NCBI RefSeq assembly: GCF_014200435.1
Contig: NZ_JACHBR010000001.1
Location: forward strand, 6,080,001 to 6,144,000
Reading direction: 5' to 3'
DNA length: 64,000 nucleotides
Source of the DNA: Sphaerisporangium krabiense
Lineage (GTDB): Bacteria > Actinomycetota > Actinomycetes > Streptosporangiales > Streptosporangiaceae
Translations under genes and position numbers: made by a program
Notes under the pieces: generated by a model
What the model was told of the DNA's origin: nothing
What the model saw: only the letters and a program-made list of their open reading frames with translations
The model's database searches: none
Part shown: in pieces, positions 43,383 through 51,612 of the stretch
Layout: each line of letters starts with the position of its first letter
Numbering within the stretch: position 1 is the first letter of the stretch

Positions 43383-44269
43383 TGGGAGCGGGCCTGCTGG
43401 CCCACGTGCCGACCATCGTGCTGCCCGAGGCGACCCGGCTGGAGCTCAACGAGGGCAAGGAGATCACCCTGGTCACCGGGCTGCGGCAGCTCCGCCAGGA
43501 GGTCTTCGACACCGTCGAGCACGACGCGGTCGTCGTGCTCGACTCGCACTGGGCCACGACGGTGGAGTTCGTCGTCACCGCCCAGCAGCACAGGGCCGGG
43601 CTGTTCACCTCCGAGGAACTGCCGCGGGGCATGTGCCGCATGCCCTACGACTTCCCCGGCGACCAGGAGCTCGCCCGCGCCATCGCCGCCAAGGCCGGCG
43701 AGCACCACACCTGGATCACCCCGATCGACGACCCCTACCTGCCGATCTACTACGCGACGATCAACCTGTGGACCTACCTCGGGCTGCCGCGGAAGCCGTG
43801 GCTGTCCATCGGCGTCTGCCAGACCGGGGACATGGAGGACCACCTGCGGCTCGGCCGCGCGCTCGGCGAGGCGATCCGCGAATCCGACCGCAAGGTGATG
43901 GTCATCGCCTCCGGAGCCCTGTCGCACACCTTCTGGCCGCTGCGCGAGCTGCGCGACCACGAGTCGTCCGACCCCGTCCACATCTTCTCCGACGGGGCCA
44001 GACAGGCCGACCTGGAGCGGATCGCCTGGTTCAAGGCCGGTGACCACGCCCGCGTGCTCGACACGATGCCGGAGTTCGCCCGGTACAAGCCCGAGGCCGG
44101 CTTCCGCCACTACCTGATGCTGGCCGGCGCCCTGGGGGAGGGCGACTGCACCGCCGCCGCGCGGCAGTACGGCGAGTACGAGAACTCCGTCGGCACCGGC
44201 CAGGCGCTGCTGTGGTTCGACCGCCCCGAAGGCGGCTTCCCCGCCCCCCGCCCCACCGTCCCCGCCTGA
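43370..44269 (+). CDS. hpaD: Class III extradiol ring-cleavage dioxygenase (homoprotocatechuate 2,3-dioxygenase type)
   Basis: 299 residues from ATG 43370. LigB fold with metal histidine H12 in G-L-L-A-H-V-P-T and a second metal or base histidine in V-L-D-S-H-W-A-T; a third conserved histidine is in G-A-L-S-H-T-F-W. It resembles HpaD/HpcB enzymes that open homoprotocatechuate (3,4-dihydroxyphenylacetate) with Fe(II). The flanking HpaE-like and HpaG-like genes complete the conversion to central intermediates. A related catechol substrate cannot be excluded. Confidence 0.87.
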   Translation: MGEVVGAGLLAHVPTIVLPEATRLELNEGKEITLVTGLRQLRQEVFDTVEHDAVVVLDSHWATTVEFVVTAQQHRAGLFTSEELPRGMCRMPYDFPGDQELARAIAAKAGEHHTWITPIDDPYLPIYYATINLWTYLGLPRKPWLSIGVCQTGDMEDHLRLGRALGEAIRESDRKVMVIASGALSHTFWPLRELRDHESSDPVHIFSDGARQADLERIAWFKAGDHARVLDTMPEFARYKPEAGFRHYLMLAGALGEGDCTAAARQYGEYENSVGTGQALLWFDRPEGGFPAPRPTVPA

Positions 44270-44308
44270 GAGACGGGATCCCGGTCCCGCCGTTGTGAAA
44301 GGTCCCTG

Positions 44309-45154
44309 ATGCCCGAGTACCGCAGGATCCTGCTGGACGGCGCCGTCACCCAGGTGCGCCGCGAGGGGGACGAGCTGGTGAGCGCCGACGGCCGCGTCGT
44401 CGGCGTGGAGGACGCCGTCTACCTGCCGCCGTGCGAGCCGACGAAGATCATCGCCGTGCACCTGAACCACCGCAGCCGGGTGACCGAGTTCATGACCACG
44501 CTGCCGCCCGCGCCCACGTACTTCCACAAGCCCACCTCGGCGCTCAACGCCCACAAGGGCGCGGTCGTGCGGCCCGAGCGGTGCGAGTACCTCAACTACG
44601 AGGGCGAGATCGCGATCGTCATCGGCCGCACGACGCGCAACGTCTCGCCCGCCGAGGCCGGCGACCACATCGCCGGGTACACCATCGGCAACGACTACGG
44701 CCTGCACGACTTCCGCGACACCGACGCCGGCTCGATGCTGCGCGTCAAGGGCTCCGACACGCTGTGCCCCCTCGGCCCCGGCCTCGTCACCGGCTGGGAC
44801 TTCCGCGGCAAGGCCCTGCGCACCTACGTCAACGGCCACGTCGTGCAGGAGGGCTCCACCGACGAGATGGAGTGGGACATGCACTACCTCGTCGCCGACA
44901 TCGCCCGCACGATCACCCTGTACCCCGGCGACGTCCTGCTCTCCGGCACCCCGGCGGGCTCGCGCCCGGTCAAGCCCGGCGACGTGGTCGAGGTCGAGGC
45001 CGAGGGCCTCGGCAAGCTGTCCAACCACATCGTCACCGGCCCCGTCCCGATCCGCGACGACTGCGGCGCCCAGCCGACCACCTCCGAGGAGGTCCTCTCG
45101 ACCGCCTTCGGCGGCGACTGGGAATTCCGCGGCATCCGCGCCCCCCGCCGCTGA
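44309..45154 (+). CDS. Fumarylacetoacetate-hydrolase family isomerase/decarboxylase (HpaG-like)
   Basis: 281 residues from ATG 44309, with GAAAGG upstream. The FAH metal-binding region L-N-Y-E-G-E-I-A-I-V-I-G, followed by G-Y-T-I-G-N-D-Y-G-L-H-D-F, and the S-G-T-P-A-G turn are intact. In the homoprotocatechuate route HpaG performs decarboxylation and isomerisation after HpaE. Gap of 39 bases from the extradiol gene, so same operon. A hairpin follows. Confidence 0.88.
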   Translation: MPEYRRILLDGAVTQVRREGDELVSADGRVVGVEDAVYLPPCEPTKIIAVHLNHRSRVTEFMTTLPPAPTYFHKPTSALNAHKGAVVRPERCEYLNYEGEIAIVIGRTTRNVSPAEAGDHIAGYTIGNDYGLHDFRDTDAGSMLRVKGSDTLCPLGPGLVTGWDFRGKALRTYVNGHVVQEGSTDEMEWDMHYLVADIARTITLYPGDVLLSGTPAGSRPVKPGDVVEVEAEGLGKLSNHIVTGPVPIRDDCGAQPTTSEEVLSTAFGGDWEFRGIRAPRR

Positions 45155-45175
45155 CCCCCACCACCCCGAACACCC

Positions 45176-45210
45176 GGAGGCCCGGTCCCCGCAGGGGGGA
45201 TCGGGCCTCC
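45176..45210 (+). terminator. Hairpin ending the HpaE-HpaD-HpaG-like operon
   Basis: ggaggcccg pairs with cgggcctcc, with an inner gtcccc/gggggga pairing and a short gca loop, 22 bases after the stop. Strong GC stem; no U-tract. Confidence 0.7.
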
Positions 45211-45288
45211 GGGCCGCGTGGGGGAGATGCGCGGCTCGCACGGGACCGGGCCGGGGGCGTGCAGGGCCGCCGTCGGTGAAGCTCCGCG

Positions 45289-46035
45289 TCAGGACGGGGC
45301 GAGGACGCAGAACTCGTGGCCCTCCGGGTCGGTCAGGCACGTCCACGGGACGTCGCCCTGGCCGAGGTCGAGGTCGGCGGCGCCGAGGGTCCGCAGCCGG
45401 GCCACCTCCGCCGCCTTGTCGTCACCGGGGTACGGCAGCAGGTCGAGGTGGACCCGGTCCGGCACGGTCTTCACACTCGGCGTGCGGACGAACTCGAGGT
45501 ACGGGCCGCCCCCCTTGGCGGAGCGCGACACCGCACGATCGTCCGTCACCTCATGCAGGGGCCAGTCCATCGCCGCACCCCAGAACCGGGCCATGGCTCG
45601 CGGATCCACGCAGTCGACGACCACCCGGGCGATCGGCCCGGTGTCCCGGTAGACCTCCCGAGGCTCCAGCACGCAGAACTCGTTGCCCTCCGGGTCGGCG
45701 AGGACCGTCCACGGCACTTCGCCCTGGCCCACGTGGGCGGGTGTCGCACCGAGAGCCTGGAGGCGCGCCACCAACTCCGCCTGATGGGCCGCGGACGTGG
45801 TGGCGACATCGAGGTGCACACGGTTCTTCGTTGCCGTTTTGGGCTCCGGGACGGTGACGACGTCGACGCAGACGGCGACCGGGTCCGGCCAGACGAAGTC
45901 GCCGCCCGGTCCGACGTAGGAGGTCACGCCGGGCACCCCGCCGGAAACACTCCAGCCGAGCGCCTCCGCCCAGAACCGGCCCACCACGGAGTCATCAAGA
46001 GCCTTGATGTTCACCTGGACAGGTCGCAGTGCCAT
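45289..46035 (-). CDS. Two-domain VOC (glyoxalase-fold) protein
   Basis: 248 residues from ATG 46035. Two modules of about 120 residues, each ending D-P-E-G-(N/H)-E-F-C-V-L, indicate an internal duplication. First strand V-Q-V-N-I-K-A-L-D. These are common actinomycete proteins of unknown role, some being resistance or epimerase-like. It has no operator site and is convergent with the HpaG-like gene. Confidence 0.88.
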   Translation of the reverse strand: MALRPVQVNIKALDDSVVGRFWAEALGWSVSGGVPGVTSYVGPGGDFVWPDPVAVCVDVVTVPEPKTATKNRVHLDVATTSAAHQAELVARLQALGATPAHVGQGEVPWTVLADPEGNEFCVLEPREVYRDTGPIARVVVDCVDPRAMARFWGAAMDWPLHEVTDDRAVSRSAKGGGPYLEFVRTPSVKTVPDRVHLDLLPYPGDDKAAEVARLRTLGAADLDLGQGDVPWTCLTDPEGHEFCVLAPS

Positions 46036-46079
46036 GCCGGCGATCCTACGCCGACGGACTCACGGCGCCGGTGACGTGT

Positions 46080-47021
46080 TCATCGGAGATCCTTCGCGTG
46101 AGCATCGATCAGGCGCTGGGACAGGTTCCACAAGCGGTCGGCGTCGGCGGGGTCCAGCGCGTACGGCAGGTAGTGGCCGCGGGGCGGGGGACCGTGGCCG
46201 TGCCAGGGGCGGCCGATGGCGCGGTCTTCGAGATACCGGCCGCCGACGCCGGTCAGCTCCGGCGCGACGGCCGCCCACACGCTCGTGGCCGCGCCCTGTT
46301 CCGGCGTCGTCCAGCCCGGTCCCGGCCAGCCCTGCGCGGCCTGTTCGGCGGTGTCGAGGTGCCGCTGGAGTCCCGTGGCGACCGCGCCGGGCATGACCGC
46401 GTTGGCGATGATCCCGCGAGCCCCGTACCTGAGGTGCAGGCTCAGGGCGAACAGCGCGTTGGCGGTCTTGGACTGCCCGTAGGCCTGCCAGCGGTCGTAG
46501 GGCCGGGCCAGGTAGTTGGGGTCGGTGAAATCGACCCTGGAACGCCGGTGGGCGCTGGAGGTCAGCACGACGACGCGGGCGCCGCCGGCCGCGAGCAGGT
46601 TGGGCACCAGGCCGGTGACGAAGGCGAAATGCCCCAGGTGATTGGTGCCGAACTGCAGCTCGAACCCTTCCGCGGTACGGGCCGGCGGGGTGGCCATCAC
46701 CCCGGCGTTGGCGACGAGGATGTGACACGGTTTGCCGGTGGCACGGTGCCGCGTCGCGAAGCCGATGACCGACCTCAGGGACGCGAGGTCGAGGTGGCGG
46801 TACACCACCTCGCCACGCGAAACGGCGCTCAGCGCGCGGGCGGCGGCCTCGCCACGCTGAGGATCGCGCCCGGCGATGACCACCCGGGCTCCGGCGCTCG
46901 CCAGGGCTCGTGCGGTCTCGTACCCGATGCCGCCGTGCCCGCCGGTGACGATCGCCTCCTTGCCCGCCAGGTCCACGCCGGCGACGACCTCCAGCGCGGT
47001 GGCGTCCACGCGCCCGATCAC
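46080..47021 (-). CDS. Short-chain dehydrogenase (retinol-dehydrogenase-like)
   Basis: 313 residues from GTG 47021, which overlaps the stop of the upstream membrane protein gene (GTGA), showing coupling. T-G-G-H-G-G-I-G, N-A-G-V and Y-G-Q-S-K-T-A-N give a full NAD(P) site and catalytic Tyr-Lys pair. The C-terminal extension (L-E-D-R-A-I-G-R-P-W) is typical of the WW-oxidoreductase/retinol dehydrogenase-like group. Divergent XRE regulator 47510-48400 may control it. Confidence 0.88.
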   Translation of the reverse strand: MIGRVDATALEVVAGVDLAGKEAIVTGGHGGIGYETARALASAGARVVIAGRDPQRGEAAARALSAVSRGEVVYRHLDLASLRSVIGFATRHRATGKPCHILVANAGVMATPPARTAEGFELQFGTNHLGHFAFVTGLVPNLLAAGGARVVVLTSSAHRRSRVDFTDPNYLARPYDRWQAYGQSKTANALFALSLHLRYGARGIIANAVMPGAVATGLQRHLDTAEQAAQGWPGPGWTTPEQGAATSVWAAVAPELTGVGGRYLEDRAIGRPWHGHGPPPRGHYLPYALDPADADRLWNLSQRLIDAHAKDLR

Positions 47022-47407
47022 CGCGCCAGCCACGAGCCGAAGACACGGTGCAGCAGCGGCACGACGACCCACAGCATGAGCGCCACCATGACCGGAACGA
47101 TGATCGCGAACCGGGCGGCCGACGGCAACCGGTCCAGCAGCGGCGCGGCGAGCGCCACGCTGACGGTGATGATCGGATACAGCGTGACGACGACCAGCAG
47201 CCACAACTTCCACCGGGCCGGCCGTCCCGACGGCGCCGATCGTGCCGAGGGCGCGGGCGCCGATCGTGCCTGACGTGCCGATGAATCCCGATGTGCCGAT
47301 GGTTCCTGCCGTGCCGATGAATCCCGACGTGTCGATGGTTCCTGCCGTGCCGATCCTGCCGAGCTTGCCGAGCGTGCCGGTTGTACCGGTTGTGGGACTT
47401 CCTTCAT
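47018..47407 (-). CDS. Small two-helix membrane protein with tandem-repeat N-terminus
   Basis: 129 residues from ATG 47407. The first 60 residues are Ser/Arg-rich and contain a 12-residue repeat (A-R-Q-E-P-S-x-x-R-D-S-S) encoded by a 36-bp tandem duplication. The last 65 residues carry two transmembrane segments and end P-L-L-H-R-V-F-G-S-W-L. This tail looks like the C-terminal membrane part of antibiotic-biosynthesis-monooxygenase-like membrane proteins, with the soluble ABM part replaced. Coupled to the SDR gene. Confidence 0.75.
   Translation of the reverse strand: MKEVPQPVQPARSASSAGSARQEPSTRRDSSARQEPSAHRDSSARQARSAPAPSARSAPSGRPARWKLWLLVVVTLYPIITVSVALAAPLLDRLPSAARFAIIVPVMVALMLWVVVPLLHRVFGSWLAR
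47275..47346 (-). repeat. Two tandem 36-bp repeats inside the membrane-protein gene
   Basis: 47275-47310 and 47311-47346 differ at 2 of 36 bases. The unit length keeps frame, so the repeat number can vary without breaking the protein. A partial third copy follows. Confidence 0.85.
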
Positions 47408-47509
47408 GGCTTCAGCCTCGACCGGCCCGCCCCAGGCGGACCAGGCCGCGTGATACCTGGCAGCGACACGGCCAGGCTGAAGGCGGTGGACGGCTGCCAC
47501 AATGGGCGG

Positions 47510-48400
47510 ATGCCGCAGTCCAACCCCTTAGGGGAGTTCCTGCGCGCCCGCCGCGCGCGCGTGACCCCCGCGCAGGCCGGCCTGCCCGCCACCGTCGGCC
47601 GCCGGCGCACGCCGGGACTGCGCCGGGAGGAGCTCGCCGCGCTCGCGGGGCTGAGCGTCGACTACTACACGCGGCTGGAGCAGGGCCGTGAGCGCAACCC
47701 CGGCCCGGCCGTGGTCGAGGCGCTGGCCACCGCTTTGCGACTGGACCCGGACGAACGCGACCATTTCGGCCGGCTCACCGATTACGCGGCGGGTCGCCGC
47801 ACCACACGCCCGCAACCGCCGCCGTCGGCGTCACGCCCCGCGCTCGACCTGCTGGAGCGGGTCCGCCCCTGGCCCGCGCTGCTGCTGGCCCGCAACGGCG
47901 ACGTGCTCGCCGCCAACCCGGAGGGCCTCGCCCTGTACGCGGGCCTGAGCGAGTGGCCGGCGCGGCGCCGCAACACGGTGCGCTACACCTTCCTCCACCC
48001 GGCCGCGCGCTCGGTGCTGGGCGACTGGGAGGGCGCGGCGGCCATGGGCGTGGCGAACCTGCACCACTGGACGAGCGCCGACCCCGACGCACCCGACCTC
48101 CGCGGAGTGCGCGACGAACTAGCCGAGGCCAGCGCCGACTTCCGGCGCCTGTGGGACCGCCACCACGTCCGCCCCCGCCGCTCCAGCCACAAGCTCTTCC
48201 ACCACCCCGCGGTCGGCGACCTGAGAATGGAACACCAGGTCTGGTACCTGGACCACTCACCCACCCGCCTAAGCCTCTACCAACCCGAACCAGCCCACAC
48301 CGACCAGGTCGCCCTGCTGGCCCTCAGCCTGGACACACCCGCGAACGTGACGCGGCCCGGCTCGGGGCGTACGGGCCTCGGCGAGCAGGATGGCCCGTGA
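47510..48400 (+). CDS. XRE-family regulator with MmyB-like ligand-binding domain
   Basis: 296 residues from ATG 47510. N-terminal HTH: L-R-R-E-E-L-A-A-L-A-G-L-S-V-D-Y-Y-T-R-L-E-Q-G-R; C-terminal MmyB (PAS-like) domain with R-N-G-D-V-L-A-A-N-P-E-G and the closing W-Y-L-D-H-S-P-T-R-L-S-L-Y region. Such regulators usually sit next to a divergent SDR or oxidoreductase gene, as here, and repress it until a ligand is bound. Intergenic gap about 100 bp. Confidence 0.92.
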   Translation: MPQSNPLGEFLRARRARVTPAQAGLPATVGRRRTPGLRREELAALAGLSVDYYTRLEQGRERNPGPAVVEALATALRLDPDERDHFGRLTDYAAGRRTTRPQPPPSASRPALDLLERVRPWPALLLARNGDVLAANPEGLALYAGLSEWPARRRNTVRYTFLHPAARSVLGDWEGAAAMGVANLHHWTSADPDAPDLRGVRDELAEASADFRRLWDRHHVRPRRSSHKLFHHPAVGDLRMEHQVWYLDHSPTRLSLYQPEPAHTDQVALLALSLDTPANVTRPGSGRTGLGEQDGP

Positions 48401-48523
48401 CCCGCCCGCACCAGGTCGACCAGGGCACTCCGGCTCTCGGCCGCCTGGACCAGCCGGCCGCGGAACACGGCGGTGTCATGAGCGGGCGACACGCCTCCCA
48501 GAAAGACCGCAGCGTCCTTGATG

Positions 48524-49003
48524 TCAGTCGTCGTCCGCGAACCAGGCCATGACCGTGACGGGCCCATCACCGGAACGTTCTTGGAACGCATAGACATCCA
48601 CCTCGCGATCGTCGACCCTCCCCGAGACCGCCGTGGCGTCCTGGTCGGACTCCGCCTGCTCGCGGACCTTTGATTCCGGCAGGGGAGTCCATGCCGGGGA
48701 GGCGAACCCGCCCAGAGCCTTCTCGACAGACGTGCCACGCAGTTCCACCTCCACCCACGCGCCCCTTTCCGGAGGCTCACACCCGTGTCCGCCTTCGACG
48801 TCGTCAAGTCGTATGGAGGGCAGGTGCGGTGCGATCGCGCCCGCCAATCTCTCGTTGTCCGCGGCGGCTTTCGCGACGCACGCCGGGTCCGGTCTCATGA
48901 AGGTGAAGTCCAACAGTGACTGCCCCCTCATGAAGGCGAAGACCGCGAGGGCGACCCCAGAAAGCGCCGTCGCGACGATGGTGTTCACCGTTCGTGTGCG
49001 CAT
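48524..49003 (-). CDS. Hypothetical membrane-anchored or secreted protein
   Basis: 159 residues from ATG 49003. One hydrophobic N-terminal segment (residues 8-25) and a polar, acidic C-terminal domain with two cysteines (C42 and C75, possibly a disulfide). No known family seen. Not obviously in an operon. Codon use supports coding. Confidence 0.68.
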   Translation of the reverse strand: MRTRTVNTIVATALSGVALAVFAFMRGQSLLDFTFMRPDPACVAKAAADNERLAGAIAPHLPSIRLDDVEGGHGCEPPERGAWVEVELRGTSVEKALGGFASPAWTPLPESKVREQAESDQDATAVSGRVDDREVDVYAFQERSGDGPVTVMAWFADDD

Positions 49004-49596
49004 CTCGCCGCCCTCGGTTCAGTACTTGTAGTCCTGAACGGCCTCAACGCAGCTCTTGGAGCCCCACAGCGACCGGCGGGGCTCCTTCACCAGCATCTGG
49101 CGCGGCGAGGCCGTTTGTTTTTCCCATGCTCTCCATCATGGACATCCTTCGGGGACGAATCTCTGATCCCAGATGTCACTCGAACCGGAGCGACCCACAT
49201 GTGTCGGTGGACCCCGCGGAGACCGAAGGTGCCAATAGAACGCGGACCGCAAGGCGCCAAGAGAACGTCGGCAGACGCGAACGAGCCGACCTTTGTCCTG
49301 CGCGGTAGCGCTGCCGCCTCCTGCTCCGCTCGGTGGGCGCGCGGTTTCAGGGTGGGCTAGCGGCGAGCAACCACGACGGACCCGCACGGGTGGGGCCAAC
49401 ACACCTCAACCAACCCGACGATCACCTACAAGCACGGCTACCTAACCGATCCTTGCACGGTGACCTCGCCCGGTCGTAACGCGCGCGACAGGCCGTGCCC
49501 ACCCCCCACCCGACTCGGGGAGATGCGGTGCAAGGGCCGGCCCGGCCGGGGAGGCGTTGCCCGGGGCGTCGGGTGGGGCCTCCCCGGAGATCGGGG
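49004..49596. other. Intergenic region of about 590 bp
   Basis: No supported gene. It is less GC-rich than the surrounding genes and contains copy 2 of the dispersed repeat. A 25-codon frame ending at 49019 on the minus strand is too short to support. Confidence 0.55.
49350..49413 (+). repeat. Dispersed intergenic repeat, copy 2
   Basis: Matches 15805-15868 at about 77%, both on + and both in intergenic DNA. Unit boundaries are approximate. Confidence 0.6.
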
Positions 49597-49989
49597 TCAG
49601 GGCTGGAGGGCCTGCTGGACGAGGGCGGTGTCGGTGAACTGTTCGAAGCGCTTGGCTACGCCGTCTTCGCAGTGCCAGACGTGGACGAAGCGGACGTCCA
49701 TGTACTTGCCGGTGGCGCGGTAGGTGGCGCGGTAGTTGCCGATGACGACGATCACGTCACCGCCGTCCACGTACTGCTCGGGCACCGCCTGGTAGTCGTC
49801 CCACTCCGAGCCGAGGCGCGAGAAGACCTCGGACTTCACGCCGTCGGGGCCCACGTAGGTGCCGCCGTAGGGGAAGCCGGCCATCTCGGTCCAGCGGGCG
49901 TCGGGGGCCAGCAGGCGCAGCAGGCCGTCCACGTCCCCGGCCGCCGACGCCTCGTACGAGCCGCGGACGGCGTCGAGGTTCTTGCTCAC
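49597..49989 (-). CDS. NTF2-like (SnoaL-type) protein
   Basis: 130 residues from GTG 49989. The cone-fold pattern is visible: helical N-terminus with S-Y-E-A-S-A-A-G-D-V-D-G-L-L, A-P-D-A-R-W-T-E, and end strands with V-R-F-V-H-V-W-H-C-E-D-G. Similar proteins include ketosteroid isomerases, SnoaL cyclases and dehydratases. Upstream half-site F of the operator family suggests the same regulon. It follows the aldehyde dehydrogenase gene by 90 bases on the same strand. Confidence 0.85.
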   Translation of the reverse strand: MSKNLDAVRGSYEASAAGDVDGLLRLLAPDARWTEMAGFPYGGTYVGPDGVKSEVFSRLGSEWDDYQAVPEQYVDGGDVIVVIGNYRATYRATGKYMDVRFVHVWHCEDGVAKRFEQFTDTALVQQALQP

Positions 49990-50021
49990 GTTTCCTCCTA
50001 CGGGATCCCGGTCGGAGCGGA

Positions 50022-50041
50022 ATCGTATAGGACATCATCGA
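50022..50041. promoter_or_regulatory. Possible degenerate operator site F
   Basis: The left half ATCGTATAGG matches site B except at one base; the right half does not match. It overlaps a separate perfect 14-bp palindrome, CATCATCGATGATG (50033-50046). It lies 33 bases upstream of the NTF2-like start. Confidence 0.4.
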
Positions 50042-50079
50042 TGATGGTCAGCCCCCCGGAGCGCCCGGGAGGGGCGCGG

Positions 50080-51504
50080 TCAGGAATGGTCGATCATCAC
50101 GTGCTTGATCCGCGTATAGGCGTCCAGGCCGTACCGGGAGAGGTCCTTGCCGATTCCCGACTGCTTGAACCCGCCGTGCGGCAGGTCCGGCACGATCACC
50201 TGGTGGCAGTTGACCCAGACCGCCCCGGCGTCGATCCCCGCGCTCAGGCGCATCGCCCGCCCGGTGTCGCGGGTCCACACGCTGGCCGCGAGGCCGTAGT
50301 CGACGCCGTTGGCCAGCGCCAGCGCCTCCTCCTCGCCCTCGAAGGGCTGGACCGTCACCACCGGCCCGAACACCTCCTGCTGGACGATCTCGTCGTCCTG
50401 CCGCACGTCGGCGACCACGGCGGGGGAGAAGAAGTAGCCGGGCCGGTCCAGGCGGGCGCCGCCGGCCACCAGGCGGGCGTGGGCGGGCAGCCCTCGCAGG
50501 AAGCTCTCCACCCGGGCGGCCTGGGCGGCGTTGTTGACCGGCCCGAGGAAGACCCCCTCCTCGTCCGGGCCGCCCGTGGTGAGCCCGGACGCCGCCTCGG
50601 CGAGCGCGGCGGTCAGCTCCTGGTAGACGGACGCCTCGACCAGGACCCGGGTGATGGCGGTGCAGTCCTGCCCGGCGTTGAAGAACGCGGCCTCGGCGAT
50701 GGCCCGCGCGGTGGCCTCGACCGGCGCGTCGGCGAACACCACGGCCGGGGCCTTGCCGCCGAGCTCCAGGTGGACGTCCTTGATGTCGTCCGCGGCCGTC
50801 CGCATGACCTCGGAGCCGGCCCGCGTGGACCCGGTGACGGCCACCATCTCGACGTGCGGGTGCGAGGCGAGCGCGCGGCCGGTGTCGCGGTCGCCGCAGA
50901 CGACGTTGACCACGCCCGGCGGCAGCACCTGCGCGCACAGCTCGCCGAGCAGCACCGCCGACCCCGGGGTGGTCTCGGCGGGCTTGAGCACCAGGGTGTT
51001 GCCCGCCGCCAGCGCCGGGCCGATCTTCCAGGCGGCCATCATCAGCGGGTAGTTCCACGGGGTGATCTGCGCGACCACGCCGATGGGCTCGCGCCGGACG
51101 AAGGAGGTGCGGCCTTCGGCGTACTCGGCGGCGCCGAGGCCCTCCAGCACCCGCGCCGCCCCGGCGAAGAAGCGGATCGCGTCGATGGCGCCGCCCACGT
51201 CCACGCGGCGCGTCGTGCCGCGGGGCTTGCCGGTGGAGCGGACCTCTTCATCGGCCAGCGCCGCCGTCTCACCCTCCATGAGCGCGGCCAGTTCCAGCAG
51301 CAGGCGCTGGCGCGCGGCCGGGGTGGCGCGCCGCCAGCCCGGCGCCGCGGCCCTGGCGGCCTCGACGGCGGCGGTGACGTCCGCGTCCCCCGAGCGCGGC
51401 GCCCTCCCGTAGGTCTTCTCGGTGGCGGGGTCGACCAGGTCGGTCCACTCGTCCGAGACGGGCAGGCGGCTCTGGCCGTCGATCACGTTGCGCAGCACGT
51501 CCAT
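50080..51504 (-). CDS. Aldehyde dehydrogenase, betaine/aminoaldehyde dehydrogenase type
   Basis: 474 residues from ATG 51504. [24 protein letters not shown] and [10 protein letters not shown] define the active site. The sequence is close to gamma-aminobutyraldehyde or betaine aldehyde dehydrogenases, which oxidise amine-derived aldehydes. Divergent from the amidohydrolase gene with operator site E between. Likely oxidises the aldehyde made from the amine substrate or its glutamyl form. Confidence 0.88.
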   Translation of the reverse strand: MDVLRNVIDGQSRLPVSDEWTDLVDPATEKTYGRAPRSGDADVTAAVEAARAAAPGWRRATPAARQRLLLELAALMEGETAALADEEVRSTGKPRGTTRRVDVGGAIDAIRFFAGAARVLEGLGAAEYAEGRTSFVRREPIGVVAQITPWNYPLMMAAWKIGPALAAGNTLVLKPAETTPGSAVLLGELCAQVLPPGVVNVVCGDRDTGRALASHPHVEMVAVTGSTRAGSEVMRTAADDIKDVHLELGGKAPAVVFADAPVEATARAIAEAAFFNAGQDCTAITRVLVEASVYQELTAALAEAASGLTTGGPDEEGVFLGPVNNAAQAARVESFLRGLPAHARLVAGGARLDRPGYFFSPAVVADVRQDDEIVQQEVFGPVVTVQPFEGEEEALALANGVDYGLAASVWTRDTGRAMRLSAGIDAGAVWVNCHQVIVPDLPHGGFKQSGIGKDLSRYGLDAYTRIKHVMIDHS

Positions 51505-51560
51505 GGGGGCTCCTCAGCGGGGCGGGGTCTCGGCATGGCCCGGGGGGTCTTTGACGGGAA

Positions 51561-51580
51561 ATCGTTTGGGCCCATACATT
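51561..51580. promoter_or_regulatory. Operator site E (20-bp dyad family)
   Basis: Reads ATCGTTTGGGCCCATACATT, with the complete left half and CCCA core. It is 57 bases from the aldehyde dehydrogenase start and 33 from the amidohydrolase start. Confidence 0.78.
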
Positions 51581-51612
51581 CTTACCCCAGACCAGCACAT
51601 TGGAGACCGGAG

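Noticed and set aside
47242-47691. Proline/valine-rich forward frame over the 36-bp repeats
   Set aside because: Antisense to a better-supported membrane protein gene coupled to the SDR; low complexity comes from the repeats.
49019-49096. 25-codon minus-strand frame ending L-W-G-S-K-S-C-V-E-A-V-Q-D-Y-K-Y
   Set aside because: Looks like a possible C-terminal remnant, but there is no longer open frame and no family match to support it.
50033-50046. CATCATCGATGATG palindrome as a separate operator
   Set aside because: Perfect but short and overlapping weak site F; one copy only, so noted there rather than called separately.
49495-51612. Forward extension of the amidohydrolase frame over the NTF2-like and dehydrogenase genes
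   Set aside because: Family similarity begins only at ATG 51613 and the upstream part is opposite two clear genes.
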